NCBI GenBank assembly: GCA_030248295.1
Contig: JASANH010001061.1
Span: forward strand, 496,001 to 560,000
Length of the DNA: 64,000 bases
DNA from: Mesodorylaimus sp. YZB2_4
Taxonomy: Eukaryota > Nematoda > Enoplea > Dorylaimida > Dorylaimidae
Direction of reading: 5' to 3'
The notes beneath the pieces were generated by a model. The model had not been told where the DNA came from. It saw nothing but the letters and a program-made list of their open reading frames with translations, and did no database searches. The position numbers were made by a program, and so were the translations under genes. Positions 33,321 through 45,883 of the stretch are shown one piece after another. How positions within the stretch are numbered: position 1 is the stretch's first letter; each line of letters starts with the position of its first letter.

Positions 33321-35170
33321 GTGGTGATAAGATTGGTAAGAATGGTTGTGCGGATATACAGTATGATCGCTGGTATGAGCTAGTCCTTATGTTGCGTTTA
33401 AAGTTTTGATGCACTTTGAAATTCGCAGCGAAACTGGTACGCTGATTGTGATATGACATATTTCCGACGTCCTACAGTTTGGTTGCCAAAAATAACTTGA
33501 GATGTAAAAGTAATGTCGAAGTGATAAGGATTGTGGTAAGGATGGAGGTGTGTCAGCCATGCTGAAGTTTTTGAGAAAGAACGCAAAGTCCATTACGTTA
33601 TCACAAATTGATAACATGCAACATTTCTGATGTCTTGTTCCTCGGAGCTGTTTTTCTGTTAGCCGTGCCCTTTGATTTCATCTTGTGACTTTATGCAGCA
33701 GCAAAAACCCTCACGCGATGCCCATGTTGCTTTAGGCATCTTCTCATCTTGTCTTATCGGTGCCGGCGATAACATGCGATAAGCCTGTGTAATGCTGCTA
33801 TGATGTAGCCCGTACAGGCTAAAAGTACCTGTGACCTGCACGGCTAACACAAGACTAACCTTCCCCCCCCCCCCGTGTGAAGTAAAGGCCTGATGAGGTC
33901 AGCTGCATAAAAACTTCGCGATTTCGAAGAAACACATCAAAATGACCTAATGGGTTACTTTTCTAAGCTAAACGCTAGTTTCTCGTCCATTTCAAACCCA
34001 AAAACGACCCCTATCCCCGTAGTTATCGCTGGCCCCGGCAATCTGTCTTTCGTCCCATTGAAGCATTGGCCATGGTCAAGTGGTGTCGATGAAGAGGGGC
34101 GGCGGGCGGGGTCGAATTACGCCAAAACGGTGGAGAGGGCGTGCGGAGGCAAATTAATGGGCTCCAATGAGCTTGTTGATTTCCTGATCAATTGGCCTCG
34201 ATGTCATTGAGTGTGCACATGCTCGTCGGACAGCTTTTCCTCCTTTTTCGTCTGGCGGCTTTCGAATAGACCGTTTCCAGGATTGAGTTTCAAGCAAAAC
34301 ATGCATGCAGCTTGCAGCTTTGACCAAAATTAAAGATCACCCTATATGGAGAGTAGTGAGCTGATGGATAGGCCTTATAAGATGTGATAAGACGGACAAG
34401 ACCTTTGTAAAACACGTACTGTATGTGCGGTTGCTGATCCTTGAGGGATCCGCTGAAGAACAGCACTCGCTCTTATTAAGCCCGATGCAAATTTATGCAA
34501 AACCCACCAGTCGTACAAACTCGACTCGGCGGGCGGTTAGTCGAGTGAATGGGCTTCTTTGGGTGAAGGTTGTAGAGGAACGAGATTTTCGGATTTGTCT
34601 CATATATTTACATACGGCCTATTTAATCCGCGCTTAACATCCTCTTAATCCGTCCAGTTCCTTCTGCGTGTTTCACGTAAGACCGGGCGTGGTCTTGTCC
34701 ATCATTCGTAACGACAAGGGATTACGTTCGTTCACGCAGCATAAAGACGACGAGCCGCTCGTGTCTTCGTGTTTTCCCTGCTCCACAACGCGTCCCATGC
34801 CTCGCCTACCTACTAACTCTTCCGCGCCTTGTTTGCGCAGCGGATTGCGGTCTTTAAACCATAAAACCCAGCCCGAGCGGATCCCTCATCCCTAGCCGCC
34901 TAGCTCCGCCCACTGCGCGTCGCCGTCAACCAATGGCGTGCGGCATGTGACAGGGTCGACCAATTGGCAACGAGGAGGGAGGCAGGGCGTACGGTAACTT
35001 GTAAAGCCGATTCGATGATGAGACCTCGACAGTGGCGAGTAGACAACTGCCAAGGCTCAGTTGCGATTCGTGGATATTGCTTTTCTTTAAAAAAAGACAA
35101 TCATTTTTGTTGGAATTTAGTAAATTTGAAATCGATCGATAATCAGATTTGAAATTGTGATTTGTCGAAG
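33321..35170. other. Intergenic region upstream of the homeobox gene, with one small inverted-repeat element
   Basis: No gene is supported here. 33647-33855 is a small element with 11-bp inverted ends (GTTAGCCGTGC / GCACGGCTAAC). A C12 run lies at 33863-33874. Near the homeobox start I see a GCTCCGCCC box (about 34905) and CAACCAATGG (about 34928), plausible promoter motifs. Confidence 0.4.
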
Positions 35171-38100
35171 ATGTCTTCTGTGCCACCGACCTTACAATTT
35201 CCTGCTACCTTGCCCACACTATGCCCTTTGGGTCTATTTTCTTCCTGGCCCCCATCGGGTGTTCCAAATGGCGCATTCGGAACAAATGGAAATGCCAATT
35301 TCACATTTGCCAAATTGGGTAAAAAAGTGATCAAATTTTAACGTTTTCAGCTTTACTAAGAATCCAGTCAATTTTTTAATAAGGTTACGGGAAAAATAAA
35401 ATTAGAGAATTCTATTTTCATGCTTTTAAAAGAAAACTTAGATTTTAGGAGCTGTTCCTTTTTAAGGATCGCCGAATAACGGGCACTCGTCGACTGGCAA
35501 CTCTTGCACTTCCAACATGGATTCACCCGAGTACAGGAAGATTCGTCGAAGTCGCACCGCCTTCAGTCCCAGACAACTGGCCATTTTGGAATCGGCTTTT
35601 GCAGATTCGCATTATCCGGATGTGGCAACCAGAGAATACTTGGCCAGGGAGACTAGTCTGCCCGAAGGACGGATTCAGGTAGTGGACTGACTGATCATGC
35701 ATTTTACCGTCATCTGGTTCTGACCACTGAGCAATTCCCCCCCCCCCCCCCCACGCCGTCGAGTGCCATGACTTGTGACTTTTGCATTTATTGCCAGTAA
35801 CTAGTTTTATTGATCAAAGTTTAATCAATTTGAAGTTCGATGTAGGTAGCAGCTTATAGCAGCTACCTTGTTTGATGTAGGTGTGAAGTTTGAGTAGGTA
35901 GCAGCTTATACTGTGTGACCCTGATGTTTTGCAGTGCCAGCAGAAATGGATAAGCTGATTCCCATATAAGGTCCGAGCAGATATGATTACAGAGTTAGGT
36001 TATAAACTGCGATAATAGGATGCAGTCAGGTCGACAGGGTCGATCCTTTTGAGTCTCCTCATTTCATCAAATTGAATGAAGTTTATGCAATGTTTCCATG
36101 CCCGCCCTATCTCGCCTCCCCCACGAGCTTTGGCTCAAGCATTCGTTTCAGTGGCGTGTAAGCCTATCGGACTGGGCTCCTTTGTCCTCTTGCCCTGAGA
36201 CTATGTATGCAGGCTGCCAGATCTCGTGTCATCCACCCATTCTTCGCCCACATTCGCTGATCGACGATTAGTGACAGGTGCCACAACACACGCCCGGACG
36301 TTCCAATTTTAAATTTATAATCGCGTCGTTTCCCTGCAATGGGCTCGCAGAAACGATTTTTCAGATTACAAGTCCAAAGTTGACACAGACATGTTCGGGA
36401 GGTGGGGGTCGTAGGAAAGGGGTACTGTAGGCAGGGGAACATTGATAGACTGAGCGGTAATAACGCGATTTTTTTAAATTTCCATCTGGTGCATATTTTT
36501 AATTTAATTTAAATTCTCTCCAATGCGTTTTACATCAAACTTTTCCCGCGTAAAATGTGCGTTTGCCTTTTTTCAAAATTCTTTCCGTCCGTGCTCTTGA
36601 TTTTTCTTTCAAATAGCTGACATAAGAGGCGGGAAATTAAAAAATTTGCGCCCGAGTACATATTTTAGAATTAAAAATGATGATCCTGGGCGGAGCAAAA
36701 AAGTTTTTCAGATTCTTTTGCTTTTCTAAAAAACTAGAATCCGGGCATTTTGGCAGCTAGTTAATCAGCTTACTGTATTCTCGCCGCTGTCGCGATTAAA
36801 GGCGTGCGCTTAGGCTTTTCGTTCCTTTTTTTGCTTTTCTGGTCAGGATAAGGCTGAGCAGTGAAATCGGATCAGTCATTCGTTCGTGCCATCGGATCGA
36901 CCGGAAACGGGTCCCGAATCGATTGCCTTCAAGGGTTTAAGAAGCTAAAAGGGAAAATAGGATAATGAGGGGACGGAATGTCGGTCTCAGAATTAAATGC
37001 GGCGCGCGTTTCTGCTCTATCCCTTTTGTACACACCGTATCAGCTGCACGGGGGGAAGGACACGGAGCCGTACATGGCTTTTAGCGGCTTTATTCGGCAG
37101 ATGATCACACGATAGATTTAGCAGGCGGGCGGGTTTTGTCGGCAAACAGGGCGGAGCGGCGACGTTTCGAGAGGCTTACCACTCGTCTACTCGGGACTCC
37201 CAAAAGAGGATAATGCCTACTCTGCCCCATCTCCAACCCGACCACCCAATTTCCCCTGGCTCCACGCACTGAACAAACACACTTCGAGTCTGTATTGGGC
37301 AAACACGGTTGATCGGGACACGAAGACAGCGCGAAAACACGGATCGCAACACTACGGGACTAATGTGGCCCACTCGGAACCACTGTCCATTCCCAGCCAT
37401 GGTCGAGTGGACACGGCGGGGCCTTGTCCCTGCGCCCATTTGTAAAGCGATACAAGGACGAGCTAAGCAGATTAGACCACGCTTGAGCACCTTTTACGAT
37501 TCGTCCGCCCGCCATTTTCCAAACTGGGCAGGTGTTTGTGAGTGAGCGGAAACAAGGACATTGTTTAGCAGTGCGAGGGGGACGCTCCGCTGTAATGCAT
37601 TACAGTCGACATGTGATATGTCGCAGGGCCGAGAGTTGATGGTGCATGTGGCTAGCAGGCTGGAGGCGCGGTGTCGACTCCTACTCAAGAATAAAGTTTT
37701 TATATCTTGATGCACTGCAACTTAGTATTATGGAACAGAGTATGTGGCTTATAATTAAATCTTCCAACAAGCCTACTGTAAGCGCTACCCTCCGATACAG
37801 TACTTTCCATCATCTTACACACTACTGAAGGCGATCAAAAATAATCGGGTTGCACCCATTCTTAAGATGCAAAATTTTCATTATGCCATCTCACCTTGAG
37901 ATTACAGTTTGTAAAATCTGGTCGATAGATTAATGAGGCTTCCATCTTTTGCCTAAACCTTACCGGAAACCAAAACTCTTTTCCTCACAAGGATTCGAAC
38001 CTATTCATCCTTCACTTTTTTATTTTCTCATTCTAGGTATGGTTCAAAAATCGACGCGCCAAGCATCGAAAAAAGTTAAAAAATTTACCTGGAAGCGGCG

Positions 38101-39147
38101 ATGATGACGATGATTGCATCGATGCAGCCACTTTGCGTACAGGAGGCGGGTCGGGCACGAGTGGATTTGGCACTCAAACGAATGTGGCAACGGCTGATAA
38201 GCACGTTATCAGTAAGTTGATCTAACCTGATTAGATAATAAGGGCCGCACGGCGATCACACAGCTGGTTCTGATCACGAAAACAACAAAAAGAGTCACCA
38301 TGACGCGGAGTTGAACCCCTTGCCATCTGACACAGCTCGAGGTCGCATGAGTCAAACTGACAAGGACGCCTTTAGGTTAGTTTTCACTGAACTTACAGTA
38401 TGTTAAGCGTCAGTATTCATTCCTATTCCAAGCCATCACTCACAGATAGGTCATTTCATGGTCTCAAAATCAGCGCTGGCGACCTTTAACTCACCTTTCC
38501 TGATTCTAGCTTGGAATCCAAGTTCGATGGGCTTCTTCCCAAGTTTTCTTCCATTGAACGCTCAGAACTCGAAACACAGCATGGACAATGCCCCGCCAAT
38601 ACAATCGGCCCCATTCCTAGCTTCACCGCCGTCAGCTGCGGCAGCACCGACATTGTTCAATCGTCCCTATGCGTCCATGGTCGGAGTCAATCCGTTCATG
38701 CTTCCCCCACCCGGTTCTCTCCCCTTCTTCGGCCCCTTCCCACCACCCCACCCGCCCTCCGCTTCGTCGTCGTCGGCCGAATCGTGGCTTCAGTTCTACA
38801 AGAATCACAAACTGAATGCTCCATTCCCATTCTCTAGCCCACCCCCAGTCACACCATCCACCAACAATGGTCCGGCGTCCGAGGGCTCGACATCATCGTC
38901 GGACAATGAAGCTGTCGGAGAAACGAGTTCGAACGCAGAAAAAGAGAAAAATGAATCCAAGAAAAAAGAAGACGCGGACGAAAAGGCGAGAGTTGTGGAG
39001 AAGGAAAAAGAGAAAGAGAAGGATGGTAAAGGAGGTGGCAGTGGATTCGTGCCCGCCAACGCACCAACTTCGCATCGGATTACGGGCGATTTACAGAATT
39101 TGAGGATGAGGGCTAAACAACACGTATCCAATTTGACCATGATGTAA
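35171..39147 (+). CDS. Paired-like K50 homeodomain transcription factor with C-terminal OAR motif (Dmbx/Pitx/Otx-like)
   Basis: This is a DNA-binding developmental regulator. Exons are 35171-35318, 35467-35678, 38037-38211 and 38510-39147; phases agree and give 390 aa. The homeodomain runs from RRSRTAF (positions 2-8) through HYPDV (24-28) to VWFKNRRAK (47-55). Position 50 is Lys, the bicoid/Otx/Gsc/Pitx/Dmbx class, which favours TAATCC-type sites. The intron falls between homeodomain residues 46 and 47, a common paired-class position. The C-terminal [11 protein letters not shown] resembles an OAR motif. K50 together with OAR and RRSRTAF points to Dmbx or Pitx rather than Otx; this is family inference. 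Between them lie an acidic patch (GDDDDD), an Ala/Pro-rich region, and a Lys/Glu-rich stretch. AATAAA lies at 39366. Confidence 0.92.
35679..38036. other. Large homeobox intron with a short duplication, C16 run and SINE relic
   Basis: The 2.36-kb intron holds C16 at 35737-35752 and a duplicated GTAGGTAGCAGCTTATA (35842 and 35894). The first of these copies can fold with the GCAGCTACC that follows. A SINE-like core lies near 37668, and GGCGGGAAATTAAAA near 36629. No coding exon is evident. Confidence 0.4.
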
Positions 39148-39365
39148 CCTGGGGTCTATCGGAATGCTGAGGAGTTGTACTGTGCGCGCTAGAATGTGGT
39201 GACAACATACTCTAGGCCTATTTTCAAATATTGTAAAGTAGCAACATTTTCAAGAGCTTAGCGCTGTCCTAATTCTTTGGCTATGGCTGATTTTATGGCA
39301 TTCGGTGTGTTTCAGAGATTTCCCATAAAATTTATGTACATCTTAGATTAGATTCACACAATTTG

Positions 39366-39371
39366 AATAAA
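39366..39371 (+). terminator. Polyadenylation signal of the homeobox gene
   Basis: AATAAA lies 219 bp past the TAA stop, followed by a T-rich stretch. Confidence 0.5.
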
Positions 39372-39879
39372 ACTTATTTTTTTGGACCATTTGAGCTTCC
39401 GAAAAATTAAGATGTTATCCCACAGCACTCTTTTTCATGACCGTTTATAGCAAACCTACATATCCATGTTCTTGCTGTCTTTGCGCGTTCCGTCCGTTTG
39501 TGTTTGTTTTCGCACAGGACAATGGAGAGAAGGGCTAATGTGCTATAGGGTGTTAAAGCGACGCCCGCGGGAAATTTAAAACAGCAAGCTGAGAAAACCT
39601 AACACGCCAAACAAATGTGGAGTGGAGCAACCGACGCCATCCATGCTGCTTGCATCCTCCCGGAGAAGCGCAGAGTGAAGACCCGGGCCATCCATATGGC
39701 AGTTCTCGATCTCGAAAAACGTTCGACTGAGCTACGCACGACCTCATATGGCACTCTCTCCGTTCTCACGGCGTCCCTGAGGCCTATGTCGAGTGAACCA
39801 ACCTTCTTTATAAAGGCGTCACCAGTGCAGCCAGATGCGCAGTCAGCTTGTTAACAGCTTGGGAAGGGCGGTAACCAAG

Positions 39880-41136
39880 CGGCCGCGGTGGTGCAACGGT
39901 TCGGCATTCGTCTCTCCGTATTGCTTGGGAGCGAGTGACTAGACTCGTCCCGGGTTCGATCCCCGGTGATGGCGGTTGGTTTGGCAATCATAAACCCTCG
40001 CTGACCCTGCACGCCGTGGGTGACTCACCCGGTACCGCCGAGGCGCTTCGAGTGGAGAGACGGACGCCAACAGGGTTCACAGCCAGCCCGCCATCGTCCG
40101 AGGAAGTCGGTGTCCAGTCCAGGATGCCCTCGGGGGAGGTGCTCCTGGTGAGAACACGCACAGGGGGACGCTGCTGTGTGTGCCCCGCACAGCCCTGCTC
40201 AGAAGGTTTGACTACTGGCTGGCTAGAGGCAAAACGGGCTTCGGACCACAAAAATTAAAAAAAACCGCACTTCCCAATCAGCGGTGGATTGGAGTCCATC
40301 AGGGATTGGCATTGCCACCTCTCTTTTCCATCCTCTGCTTGAATACCATCACAGCCGACCCCCATTCGCCCCACCCATGCTCACGTCTCTGTGCTGACGA
40401 TGTTTTCCTCGCTAGTGAGGCCAGACCAGCGACCCAGAGGGACACCCAGCTATGCAAAGATCAGTTAGACGAATACGGCCTGCAGCTCAAAATCAAGAAG
40501 ACGAAGTACCTGGAGGGTGGCCCTCAGACTGGTGGCACAAGCAGCATCGATTATGAATAATTGAATAAGACTGAGGAGTTCCTATACACGGGCTCAATCA
40601 TCAGCCACGACAGAAGTGGTGCAGCTGACGTTCGAGCAAGAATACAGGCAGCCTGGATGAAGTGGCGCCAGGCGGCTGGTGTGCTCTGGACGAAGGGGAA
40701 GGTGTACGAAACGGTGGTCCGCCCAGTGGCCCTGTATGGGTCCTTCGTCCACCCATGAACAGGCCCTCACCACCATGCGGATGCTCCGGTGGAGCGGGTA
40801 TCACCCGATGGGACCGCATTTTGAACGAGGACATTCGAAAGCGGCTGGGCCGAAAGCGGCCCTATCAAGGAGAAAATTCTTGAATCGCGTCTATGATGGT
40901 ATGGGCACGTGGTCCGAAGTGCCGACTATTCACTAGCCAAGACAGCGAAGCGGGTCGACCCCGCAGGTCGCCATCCCCGAGGCCGCCAAAAGAAACTGTG
41001 GATGGAGAGAATAAAGAAAAACCTGAATATCATCAACGCTACAACGCAAAATTTGAATTTCCCGCTGCGAGCTGCTTATAACAGTTTGGCAGATAAAAGG
41101 CCCCTCCCCCCAATTAATCCTGTGCGCGCGTTGTAA
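39880..41136 (+). mobile_element. Decayed tRNA-headed RTE-type non-LTR retrotransposon fragment
   Basis: The head (about 39887-39976) is tRNA-like: A-box-like TGGTGCAACGGTTCGG and B box GGGTTCGATCCCCGG, with a long variable arm between. After 40270 the frames show reverse-transcriptase remains: GVHQGLALPPLFSILC, the YADD-like LCADDVFLAS, and GLQLKIKKTKYLE. Then follow RIQAAWMKWR, VYETVVRPVALYG, MLRWSG and finally GRHPRGRQKKLWMERIKKNL. That order matches the RT C-terminal region of nematode RTE-like elements. Reading shifts between frames and stops, and the 5' endonuclease is not seen, so it is dead. Whether head and RT moved as one unit is unknown. Confidence 0.8.
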
Positions 41137-42348
41137 TATATAATTTTTTGCATGTATTTTATCTATTATTTCTTGGTTTATGACTGTATTCTACGATTAT
41201 CCAAAAAGCGGCTTCGAATAGAGTGTTTTTCTGCCTGAAAACGCGGAACACGCTCAGGTTTTGAGGTATGGGACATTTTATTTATGTAAAGCTACCAGAA
41301 GCGGCTAGCACCGGGAAGTTTAAATTTTGCGCTGAAGGAGGCATGTGAAATAGTCTATAGCTGAGTTCTGATTGGTCAAATAAAGCCGAACTATATTTAA
41401 CCACACCGAGGTTCCGTATGGGTAAAATATAGCCAACCCTCAGTCAAGATTTATATTTTAGCTGATCACCTTACGTAAGCTTGGCATCTTATCTCACTTG
41501 TCAGACGTATCATGCACCTCATCTCACCTCATAGTGGGGAAACCCATTTCTGAAACTAGCTTTTACAAGGCACCATGTTCACTTCCGGTGTGTGACAACA
41601 ATCGAAGATGAAAGTGGATTTGAACATAAAATACAATAACTCAGTAATTATGGGATTTGTACAAGGCGTATGAAAAAGGCAGTTTCTGCCAGAATGCATG
41701 GGGATTTCGGAGTTAAAGGCACTGCTATCTGCCCCCTGGGAACGCGGTATAATTTGGTCTCAGGGTCCCAGCGGTGTTCGAAAGTGGGACCGTCATAAGA
41801 TTAGAAAAAATCGAAAAATCCATGTGTAACACGATGATAGTCTGCGTCGAAATGGCAAAGATTCATTGTCAGGTTTATGAAGTGTTATGAGTAATTTTGT
41901 TTGGCATTTGGGGCACGCTATTTTATAATCGGTGGCAAAGTAGGTTCCATGACGCAGGTCTAGTAATCTTCGTTTAGCATTTCATTCACTAGGATTTTGC
42001 ATTGCATATTACGTTCGTATCGTCTGGTTATGAATGCTTTCAATGTCTGCCTGGGCTAGAAAATGACATGCGTAATTTACATGTTAGTAGTTAAATGTGC
42101 CGCAACATTTGTTTTCGAATCATGATGCAAATGAGCTCGCTATATAAGCAATTGTATGTTCGGGTTCGGGGTCAGATGCCTAATAAGTAAATGGTGAGTT
42201 GCACTCGGAAGTCGTCGGTTTAGTAGCGCTGTTACACATGCTTTAGAGATTCCTTTTTTATGAAGCTTTGACACAAGCATGAAGCTGGCACAAAGCACTG
42301 GCACATCGATCACACATTGATCACCAGTCACCTTTTCATGCGGAACGT
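41137..42348. other. Intergenic, no gene recognised
   Basis: The stretch is A/T-rich with scattered short repeats, including a GGGTAAAATATAG copy near 41418. I see no domain or convincing exon. Confidence 0.3.
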
Positions 42349-43496
42349 TTAGCGCAATATTTGGTATCCACTCTGAAACTCGTTTTTTCGAGCAACACCT
42401 TTGAATACAACAGCGAATTCTTACTAGATTTTCATTGCGTGTCGTCGTCCTCGTATGCGTGGTTTTCTTGTCGTAGGCATCTGATTGGAACTTTTCTCTA
42501 ATGCTTGAACCAAAACTCGGAGGCTTGCTTTTCGGCTCCTTTGGATTAGCCTGAAGATGAAAAGTGAAGTTTCTGAAATTGCGGAAAAATCGGCCGAAGA
42601 TACATATCAAAGATCGAACAGGCTACCTTCCTTTGGCTCCCTTCGAATATACTGTTCTTGAGGCCGTGCATAGTCTGGTAAATGGATTCCCGACCACCAA
42701 CTTTTTTCTTCTCGTCCTAAAATTGTACTTTCTAGTTTTATGTCTCGTAAATAAATAATCCGCTTACTAGAGGCCCTAGTTTCAGGTAGGGACTTTTTCG
42801 GACGCTACGCACGTTTGCATCGCCACGCAAGGTTTTAGGCGATACTTTCAAGTATGGACCATGTACGGATTTTGTATCAGCGCTGGCATTTTTCTTGTCT
42901 TGTGATAGTGTTGCGCTCGGCCGCATCGAATGCGCCTTGGTCGTAGCAGAAGGAACTGGGGGAAGTTTGGTTGGCGATGCGGAACTTGGCGATGACGACA
43001 ATGGTGAATGCTTTTTGTAACCACGACTTGCTCGGCGGCCGTGGCTTTTCCGTGAATTCGATCGATGCCGTGAAACCGATCGTCGACGATCCCCTACTTC
43101 GCGATACCGATCGCGATCACGCCGATGCGGATAACGTTTTTCGTAGCGACGATCTGCTCGCCTATGACGATCTCGCTCGCGTCGTCTTTCCTCCATCGTG
43201 CGTGAACAATCATCGCAATAACCGCCAAGTCGATTGCATTCGTGGCACTGGGTGCCTCGATCCTCCCCGTTCTGACTTTTCTTCTTGTCCCCGCAACATG
43301 CGCAAATCAACAAGCAGAGTACGACCAATGACAAGGATAGAAATGCAACTGCCAAATACGGTATCGCTACTGATAACACTTCTCCCGTCTCCATTCGATC
43401 ACCATCGGTGGCAGGGTCGACCTGCCCAAGCGGCGCCATTGCATCGAAACAGACCGACCGCACCAGGCCACCATAGACTGCAGACTGCGGCGACAC
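42349..43496 (-). CDS. Single-pass membrane protein with Arg/Ser-rich tail, family unknown
   Basis: I do not recognise the family. The main exon (about 42768-43496) starts at one of several Met. It has a hydrophobic segment (VAIPYLAVAFLSLSLVVLCL) ending in a Cys-rich stop (ICACCGDKKK). Next are a Cys cluster (CHECNRLGGYCDDC), a long Arg/Glu/Asp then Arg/Ser-rich tail and two similar motifs, GPYLKVSP and SPYLKLGP. At the second motif there is a donor-like GTAAGC. Phase-0 exons that could follow encode NSIFEGSQRK (about 42632-42661), ANPKEPKSKPPSFG onward (about 42430-42552) and SGYQILR-stop (42349-42372). Without that splicing the frame stops at 42738. The opposite-strand open frame here is a shadow. 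Confidence 0.5.
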
Positions 43497-43639
43497 AATT
43501 TTTCTCTTTGCTTACGTATACTGCGTGTTGCGACTTTACACAACCGAACACGACTATTTTACGTTGCGAACCCTTCACCATTCAAAAGTTACGGGTATCC
43601 CTTCGAAGACAGCATGCTAATTTTAGTGAGTAAAATAGC

Positions 43640-44880
43640 CAGTTTTTCGGTCTACAGCCGGTATGACTTTTGCCGTTCTGGCGCCATGCATTTTGGCTGC
43701 GCTGATTTGGCGTCTGCCAAAAAGTGCCATGTATATTGAGCGCGTAAGGATTTGGCGTCGACTCATGCTGCGTCAAACGATCTGGCGGTTACTTTTTTAG
43801 CGAACTGAAATTTTGGCGCCTTGATCAGAAGGGGATTTCATTCGGCGCAAAGCCGTGCTCTCACTCTTATGCAAAATCAGCCATGTCGTTATTGTGAAAG
43901 ACGCAGCAATGTCGAGTGGGAATGTTGCTGACTTTGTACTTTGCTAACTGCGTATCTGTTTTCTTTGAAATTGAATAGGCGGCACTACTGTACACGAAGG
44001 GTTTGTACATTTTCAACCAAAACAGGTTATAATCACGAAAGCCTTATCGTTTTTCAATCACGCTTCTTATCAGTAATTTTTTCCGAAGTGGCTCGCTATA
44101 TCTATGTTTAATACTGAAATCATCGTCATCTTCGTAAAACTAGGAAAATCTTTAAAACCATACTGGTGAAACACGATTCGAAAATGCGACAGTTAGCTGT
44201 ACATTAGAAATTAGAGATAGGCGGGGTTGGGAGTATGAAAGAGTTTAAGAAGGCGATCTGTTGACATACAAGACAAAATTAAAAGCAATCATACAGGCAC
44301 TGCAAATTGCACATAAATCTGCAAAAACTGCGTCACACCTATTTCCAGGCTTTCAAACCATCCTGAAAGCAGAACAGTGCGAAAATGATGGATCGATATT
44401 TCGATCCACAATTCGGCTGGCACGAAGTTGATACTGTATCTGTTAACGTTCCACATCGTCCATGGCGTGTTTTCAATCCACGAAGGTTCAAAATAATAAA
44501 ATAATTGAACTAATATTAGATCAGAATTGCACGTTAACGTAACAAGTACAAAACTTGCAGCACTTTAATGAGCTTATGATCTGATTACGCATATCTTCGA
44601 CGGGCAGCTAAGAAAAAAGTCAAGCCGAATGCGGGAATCGCCGTCACAAAAGCCGTCAAAAATTTTGGCGCTTCCACACGAAACCCTCCCACTTGTCGAA
44701 CTCATTTCGCCGAAAATAGGATCGCCAAAACACAAGACGCTCAGTCGGCCGGCGCTTGATAGAGAGCAGCAGTAACGATTGGCGCCAAAAGCACACAGCG
44801 CCAGATTGGCGCCAAAATAGCGCAGCCGAATAGAACGGCGCCAAAACGCCAGTCGCCGTAGCGGCTGAACGCTAGTTTTT
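43640..44880. mobile_element. Possible transposon with diverged inverted ends rich in TTTGGCGC
   Basis: The left end (43660-43830) and the right end (44650-44860) both carry repeated (T)TTGGCGCC or TTGGCG motifs. In opposite orientation they share GGCTGCGCT-ATTTGGCG. The roughly 800 bp between shows no gene. Confidence 0.35.
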
Positions 44881-45883
44881 CAGGTCATTGCTGTTTTTCT
44901 GTTAGCCGTGCACTTCACATGCATGCGGTCTCTTCTGCTAGAATGGAACTGATGGCAGCGAAGAGTCGACTGGAACTAGGAAGCTTGGTTGTGTGTGGGT
45001 TTGCATGCAATCAGGGCTTATTCAAGCTCAGCTATCTGCTTTCTTGACACCTTCGGGATAGTTCTCGGTCTGATAACTTGATTTGCTCTTCAGCCTGTCC
45101 AACGTTGATCTGCTGCAGTTATTTGTGGAATTCAAGGCTATCAGAAAAATTTGCGAGTGAATGGCATTGTAATCTCAAGTCTCAAGGGTGAGGGTTCGAT
45201 TCTCACTCAGGGCTCGTGTTTTTCATCATATATGAGCAGGTTTGCATATGAAGGGACACATGTTCAAGGCGATTCATCCTATCGAGAGTTGACATCGCCA
45301 GTAATTGCATCGTCAGTTGGAAGATACCATAGATGCCTCCTACAAGGCTCTGACCTTTCGGGCAGGAGGTCTCAGGGCCGCACTCATATCATTCATGTCG
45401 CCACCGTGCACGGCATGGTTTGCAGAGTCAAGGACTCTCAAGGCTGTTTGTGCTGGTCTGCGCTAAATATTAGAAGGAAATTGTAGCCCTATTCTTCGAA
45501 GGTGCGACGTTTCAAGGCTGTCTGATCCAGGTTCTACCTAAAAGACGGTGGGTTGTGGGATGGGAGGCTGGTTGCATGGTGGGCTTTGCTCACAAGTGCT
45601 TTCGCTGAATCTGCAGTCGCAACAATGAGGGGGCGTTGCGTCAACGTTCCAGAATAGTTTTCGAGCTTTCAGCGGGAACTGATACACTGTCTGTTGTGCA
45701 GTGATAATCAGTTATCACAAAAAATAATCTAGACGCGCATTTCGCATCAGGTCTACGAAACATAAAAAATGTCCTATATAACATACGCTCATGGCACTCG
45801 AGCCAACTATGGTCCGATATTTGCCTCGAGCAATGACAATACAATACTGTAGCTGGCTTGCCTGAGAAGAGCAATGTGCAAGT
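44881..45883. other. Intergenic; short repeat copy and SINE relic
   Basis: 44890-44911 is identical to 33647-33668 (GCTGTTTTTCTGTTAGCCGTGC, 22 bp, given here as two overlapping parts: GCTGTTTTTCTG and CTGTTAGCCGTGC). A SINE-like core, GAGGGTTCGATTCTCACTCAGG, lies near 45189. No gene is supported. Confidence 0.4.

Noticed and set aside
39887..39976. Functional tRNA-Ser gene
   Set aside because: The head runs directly into repeat sequence shared with other loci, so a tRNA-derived element is the simpler reading.
42971..43633. 220-codon plus-strand frame
   Set aside because: Antisense to the Arg/Ser-rich membrane-protein exon; no recognisable motif.
45151..45486. 111-codon plus-strand frame
   Set aside because: It runs through a SINE relic and has no recognisable domain.
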